Of a DNA stretch of 7,758 nt, positions 5,945 through 7,758 are shown in pieces (the first letter of the stretch is position 1; the number at the start of each line of letters is the position of its first letter). The translations under genes and the position numbers were made by a program. Source of the stretch: Firmicutes bacterium UBA6648 (GTDB lineage Bacteria; Bacillota; Clostridia; Peptostreptococcales; Anaerovoracaceae). The notes beneath the pieces were generated by a model, which was not told the origin of the DNA, did not search any database, and saw only the letters and a list, made by a program, of their open reading frames with translations. The DNA is taken from assembly GCA_002455605.1 (NCBI GenBank), contig DKLE01000011.1, forward strand, positions 1-7,758, in the 5' to 3' direction.

Positions 5945-6612
5945 TTTTTTCTCCATTCTATAATTGAGCCGATGTCTTCCAGGGGATATGGTTCAAAGTA
6001 TTTAACCTTTAGTTCCTCTGCTTCAATAAAGCCGATGATCTCTTTATAGTTGGGGTGTTCCCGTAGGTTCCCGTTAAAAATTATCTCGTTTTCCACTCTG
6101 CCGGAGGCACCCCCCAGAAAACCATAAGGAAAATTATTTAATCGAACATAACCTGGAGCAATCAAGAGCAGCTTCAAATCATTTTGCTGTCGGAGCTTTT
6201 CGTATATTCCCCTGTCGGAGGTGATTGCAGCCCGGGCATTAACAACAACCATATTGCACTTCGTATAACCTTGCTTTACATTCAGCGGTGTAAAGCCCAA
6301 TTGCTGTATCTTATGCAGTAAATCAGGAGCTGTCCATTTTAAATTATGGATAAAATAGTTACCCATGCAGACTCCATTATATTTTACGTTTTCAGGATAT
6401 TTATAACCCAGGGACAATTTGTTTTGCTCATTGGGGTGAAAAACCGGAGATTCCGGTTCAGTACCCAATTTGCACATATAAATATCTGCGTGAGTACCTA
6501 TTTCAGGATAGACTAAGCCTGCATCTTGTATTCGGGTCAATTGATGCCCTTGTTCCAGAAGATAATTCTGTAATAGTTTATCAGCATTTTGTGATAAATA
6601 TATGGTACTCAT
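5941..6612 (-). CDS. DUF6873-like GME-fold (pentein) family protein
   Basis: This 223-residue protein resembles clostridial proteins annotated as DUF6873 family GME (guanidino-group modifying enzyme) fold. The recognition rests on recalled family pattern, not a search. Visible stretches are THADIY with H41 and D43, GYTKCNMVVV with C119, TSDRGI (131-136), and YGFLGGASGRVENEI with GGASG at 167-171. Known GME enzymes such as arginine deiminase use a cysteine near the C-terminus. Here no cysteine follows C119, so classical guanidine hydrolysis is doubtful. An AGGA ribosome binding site (6627-6624) lies 11 bases before the ATG, and an extended -10 promoter lies upstream. The TGA stop overlaps the radical SAM start as ATGA, which implies translational coupling. 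The function is unknown. Confidence 0.75.
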   Translation of the reverse strand: MSTIYLSQNADKLLQNYLLEQGHQLTRIQDAGLVYPEIGTHADIYMCKLGTEPESPVFHPNEQNKLSLGYKYPENVKYNGVCMGNYFIHNLKWTAPDLLHKIQQLGFTPLNVKQGYTKCNMVVVNARAAITSDRGIYEKLRQQNDLKLLLIAPGYVRLNNFPYGFLGGASGRVENEIIFNGNLREHPNYKEIIGFIEAEELKVKYFEPYPLEDIGSIIEWRKK

Positions 6613-6645
6613 ATAAAACTCAATCCTTTTTCATTTGTTTTTCCT

Positions 6646-6654
6646 ATTATAACA
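6646..6654 (-). promoter_or_regulatory. Extended -10 promoter for the minus-strand operon
   Basis: On the minus strand TGTTATAAT (6654-6646) is a perfect -10 hexamer with a TGn extension. No good -35 is present. Transcription would start near 6640, about 28 bases before the GME-fold gene ATG at 6612, and probably drives all four minus-strand genes down to the terminator at 3154-3190. Confidence 0.6.
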
Positions 6655-6664
6655 TAAAATAAAA

Positions 6665-6673
6665 TGGTATAAT
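6665..6673 (+). promoter_or_regulatory. Extended -10 promoter for ung
   Basis: TGGTATAAT contains a perfect -10 (6668-6673) with a TGn extension, the same 9-mer as at 2860-2868. A second TATAAT follows at 6678-6683. The expected -35 position (about 6645-6650) coincides with the -10 of the divergent promoter, so polymerase could hardly occupy both at once. The ung leader would be about 50 bases. Confidence 0.55.
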
Positions 6674-6729
6674 GTTTTATAATAAAATCAAAAACAAAAA
6701 GAGAATAAATAGAAAACTGGAGGAAAATT

Positions 6730-7407
6730 ATGCCGAAGATTAGCAATGATTGGCTGAATGTAATCGGAGAAGAATTTGAAAAACCGTATTATTTACAACT
6801 GCGTAAATTTTTAATAAATGAGTATAAAACCAAAAGGATTTATCCGGCCGCTGATGATATTTTTAATGCGTTTCATTTTACGCCTTTAAATAATGTAAAG
6901 GTCTTGCTTATTGGACAAGACCCGTATCACAATGAAAATCAGGCAATCGGTACAAGCTTTGCCGTTCCTGTCAGCCAGAAGGAAATACCTCCGTCCTTAG
7001 TCAATATATACCAGGAATTACATGATGACTTAGGATGTACTATTCCAACTCACGGTTATCTGAAGAAGTGGGCGGATCAGGGGGTTTTGCTGCTGAACAC
7101 TGTACTGACTGTCAGGGCTCATCAGGCTAATTCCCATCAAGGGCAGGGATGGGAGCAGTTTACGGATGCAGTTATCCGAGCAGTAAATGAGCAGGAGCGT
7201 CCTATTGTATATTTTTTGTGGGGAAGACCTGCACAGTCTAAAAAAAGAATGTTAACCAATCCAAAGCATTTGATTCTGGAAGCGCCGCATCCCAGTCCCT
7301 TATCGGCATACCGCGGATTTTTCGGGTGTAAGCATTTCAGCAAAGCCAATGAGTTTTTAACAGCAAACGGCATAGAACCCATAGACTGGCAAATTGAGGA
7401 ACTCTAA
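6730..7407 (+). CDS. ung: Uracil-DNA glycosylase (family 1)
   Basis: Ung removes uracil from DNA as the first step of base excision repair. The 225 residues are full length and align almost residue for residue with the E. coli enzyme. The water-activating loop GQDPYH is at 62-67 with catalytic D64, F77 stacks on uracil, N123 in LLNTVLTV recognises uracil, and HPSPLSAYRGFFG begins at the catalytic H187 of the minor-groove loop. GGAGG at 6719-6723 lies six bases before the ATG. The gene has its own promoter diverging from the GME-fold operon. No hairpin terminator is evident before the next gene, which has a separate promoter. Confidence 0.97.
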   Translation: MPKISNDWLNVIGEEFEKPYYLQLRKFLINEYKTKRIYPAADDIFNAFHFTPLNNVKVLLIGQDPYHNENQAIGTSFAVPVSQKEIPPSLVNIYQELHDDLGCTIPTHGYLKKWADQGVLLLNTVLTVRAHQANSHQGQGWEQFTDAVIRAVNEQERPIVYFLWGRPAQSKKRMLTNPKHLILEAPHPSPLSAYRGFFGCKHFSKANEFLTANGIEPIDWQIEEL

Positions 7408-7460
7408 AACACAATGCTTGATTTTATGTCTATTTATGATAAAATGGGTGTTATTGTGTT
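7408..7460. repeat. Inverted repeat flanking the antiporter promoter
   Basis: AACACAAT (7408-7415), directly after the ung stop codon, is the exact inverse of ATTGTGTT (7453-7460). The arms are 37 bases apart and bracket the predicted promoter at 7418-7445. They could be two half-sites for a regulator or a weak stem ending ung transcripts. Eight bases of symmetry at this distance could be chance. Confidence 0.25.
7418..7445 (+). promoter_or_regulatory. Promoter for the NhaC-family gene
   Basis: TTGATT (7418-7423), a 16-base gap and TAAAAT (7440-7445) preceded by TGA form a sigma-A promoter with an extended -10. It lies just after ung and about 48 bases before the antiporter ATG. Confidence 0.5.
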
Positions 7461-7492
7461 GTTAAAAATAATAAATTAGGAGAAGAAATTTT

Positions 7493-7758
7493 ATGAAAAA
7501 AAATAGAGGACTGGCATTATTACCTTTCATTGTATTTATCGTATTATTTGCCGGAGTGGGCATTATCAGCGGAGACTTCTATGGAATGCCTGCATTGGTT
7601 GCTTTTGTGACTGCTTTATTCGTGGGTATGCTGCAAAACAGCTCTCTTTCATTTAACGAAAAACTGGTTATTATCTCAAAAGGTGCTGGAGATGTAAACA
7701 TTATCACAATGGTATTGATTTTTCTAGTTGCAGGTGCTTTTTCGGGAGTTGTTTCAGC
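7493..7758 (+). CDS. NhaC-family Na+/H+ antiporter, N-terminal part
   Basis: The ATG at 7493 opens a frame with no stop to the window edge (88 codons plus two bases), so the gene is cut off. AGGAG (7478-7482) precedes it by ten bases. The translation starts with a short basic MKKNRG, then a hydrophobic helix LALLPFIVFIVLFAGVGIIS, then a second segment MPALVAFVTALFVGML. A KGAGDVNIITMVLIFLVAGAFSG stretch follows, and KGAGDxN before a helix is typical of NhaC-type antiporters and their relatives. The family includes Na+/H+ exchangers and some amino acid or organic acid exchangers. Which one this is cannot be told from the N-terminus. Confidence 0.8.
   Translation, partial: MKKNRGLALLPFIVFIVLFAGVGIISGDFYGMPALVAFVTALFVGMLQNSSLSFNEKLVIISKGAGDVNIITMVLIFLVAGAFSGVVS

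Noticed and set aside
5945..5956. ATG at 5956 as start of the radical SAM gene
   Set aside because: It has no ribosome binding site. The ATG at 5944 has GGAG at six bases and forms the typical ATGA overlap with the upstream gene.

Overview
The window is an AT-rich, tightly packed stretch of chromosome from a low-GC Gram-positive anaerobe, most likely an amino-acid-fermenting member of the Clostridia. The evidence is a 3-keto-5-aminohexanoate cleavage enzyme (lysine fermentation), WhiA (found in Firmicutes and Actinobacteria), the paired UPF0237/UPF0210 proteins, strong AGGAGG-type ribosome binding sites and TGnTATAAT extended -10 promoters. A family such as Anaerovoracaceae or Peptostreptococcaceae is possible, but the sequence alone does not settle it. 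No insertion sequence, phage gene, CRISPR array, tRNA or rRNA is visible.

Layout: (1) 1-900, kce, closed by a strong hairpin terminator. (2) 917-1861, whiA, starting only 16 bases after that terminator. (3) 1862-2142, a 281-base noncoding stretch with four DnaA-box-like 9-mers, a perfect 16-bp palindrome with a GntR-type core, and a near-consensus promoter pointing back into whiA. (4) 2143-3128, a DUF554 membrane protein and a small DUF2082-type zinc ribbon protein with its own extended -10 promoter. A bidirectional terminator (3154-3190) separates this block from the next. (5) 6612 down to 3203 on the minus strand, a likely four-gene transcription unit: a DUF6873 GME-fold protein, an Elp3-like radical SAM protein joined to it by an ATGA overlap, an ACT-domain UPF0237 protein, and a UPF0210 (PFL-fold) protein. 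(6) 6730-7407, ung on the plus strand, diverging from block 5 through overlapping promoters. (7) 7493-end, the N-terminal 88 codons of an NhaC-family antiporter with its own promoter.

Most genes are housekeeping or conserved-hypothetical. kce cleaves the beta-keto acid intermediate of lysine fermentation and looks like the last gene of an operon that lies mostly outside the window. ung removes uracil from DNA. The ACT/UPF0210 pair is a recurrent but uncharacterised couple that suggests small-ligand regulation of the larger protein. The least explained parts are the DnaA-box cluster between whiA and DUF554 and the translationally coupled GME-fold/radical SAM pair. I see no clear defence, mobile or biosynthetic system.
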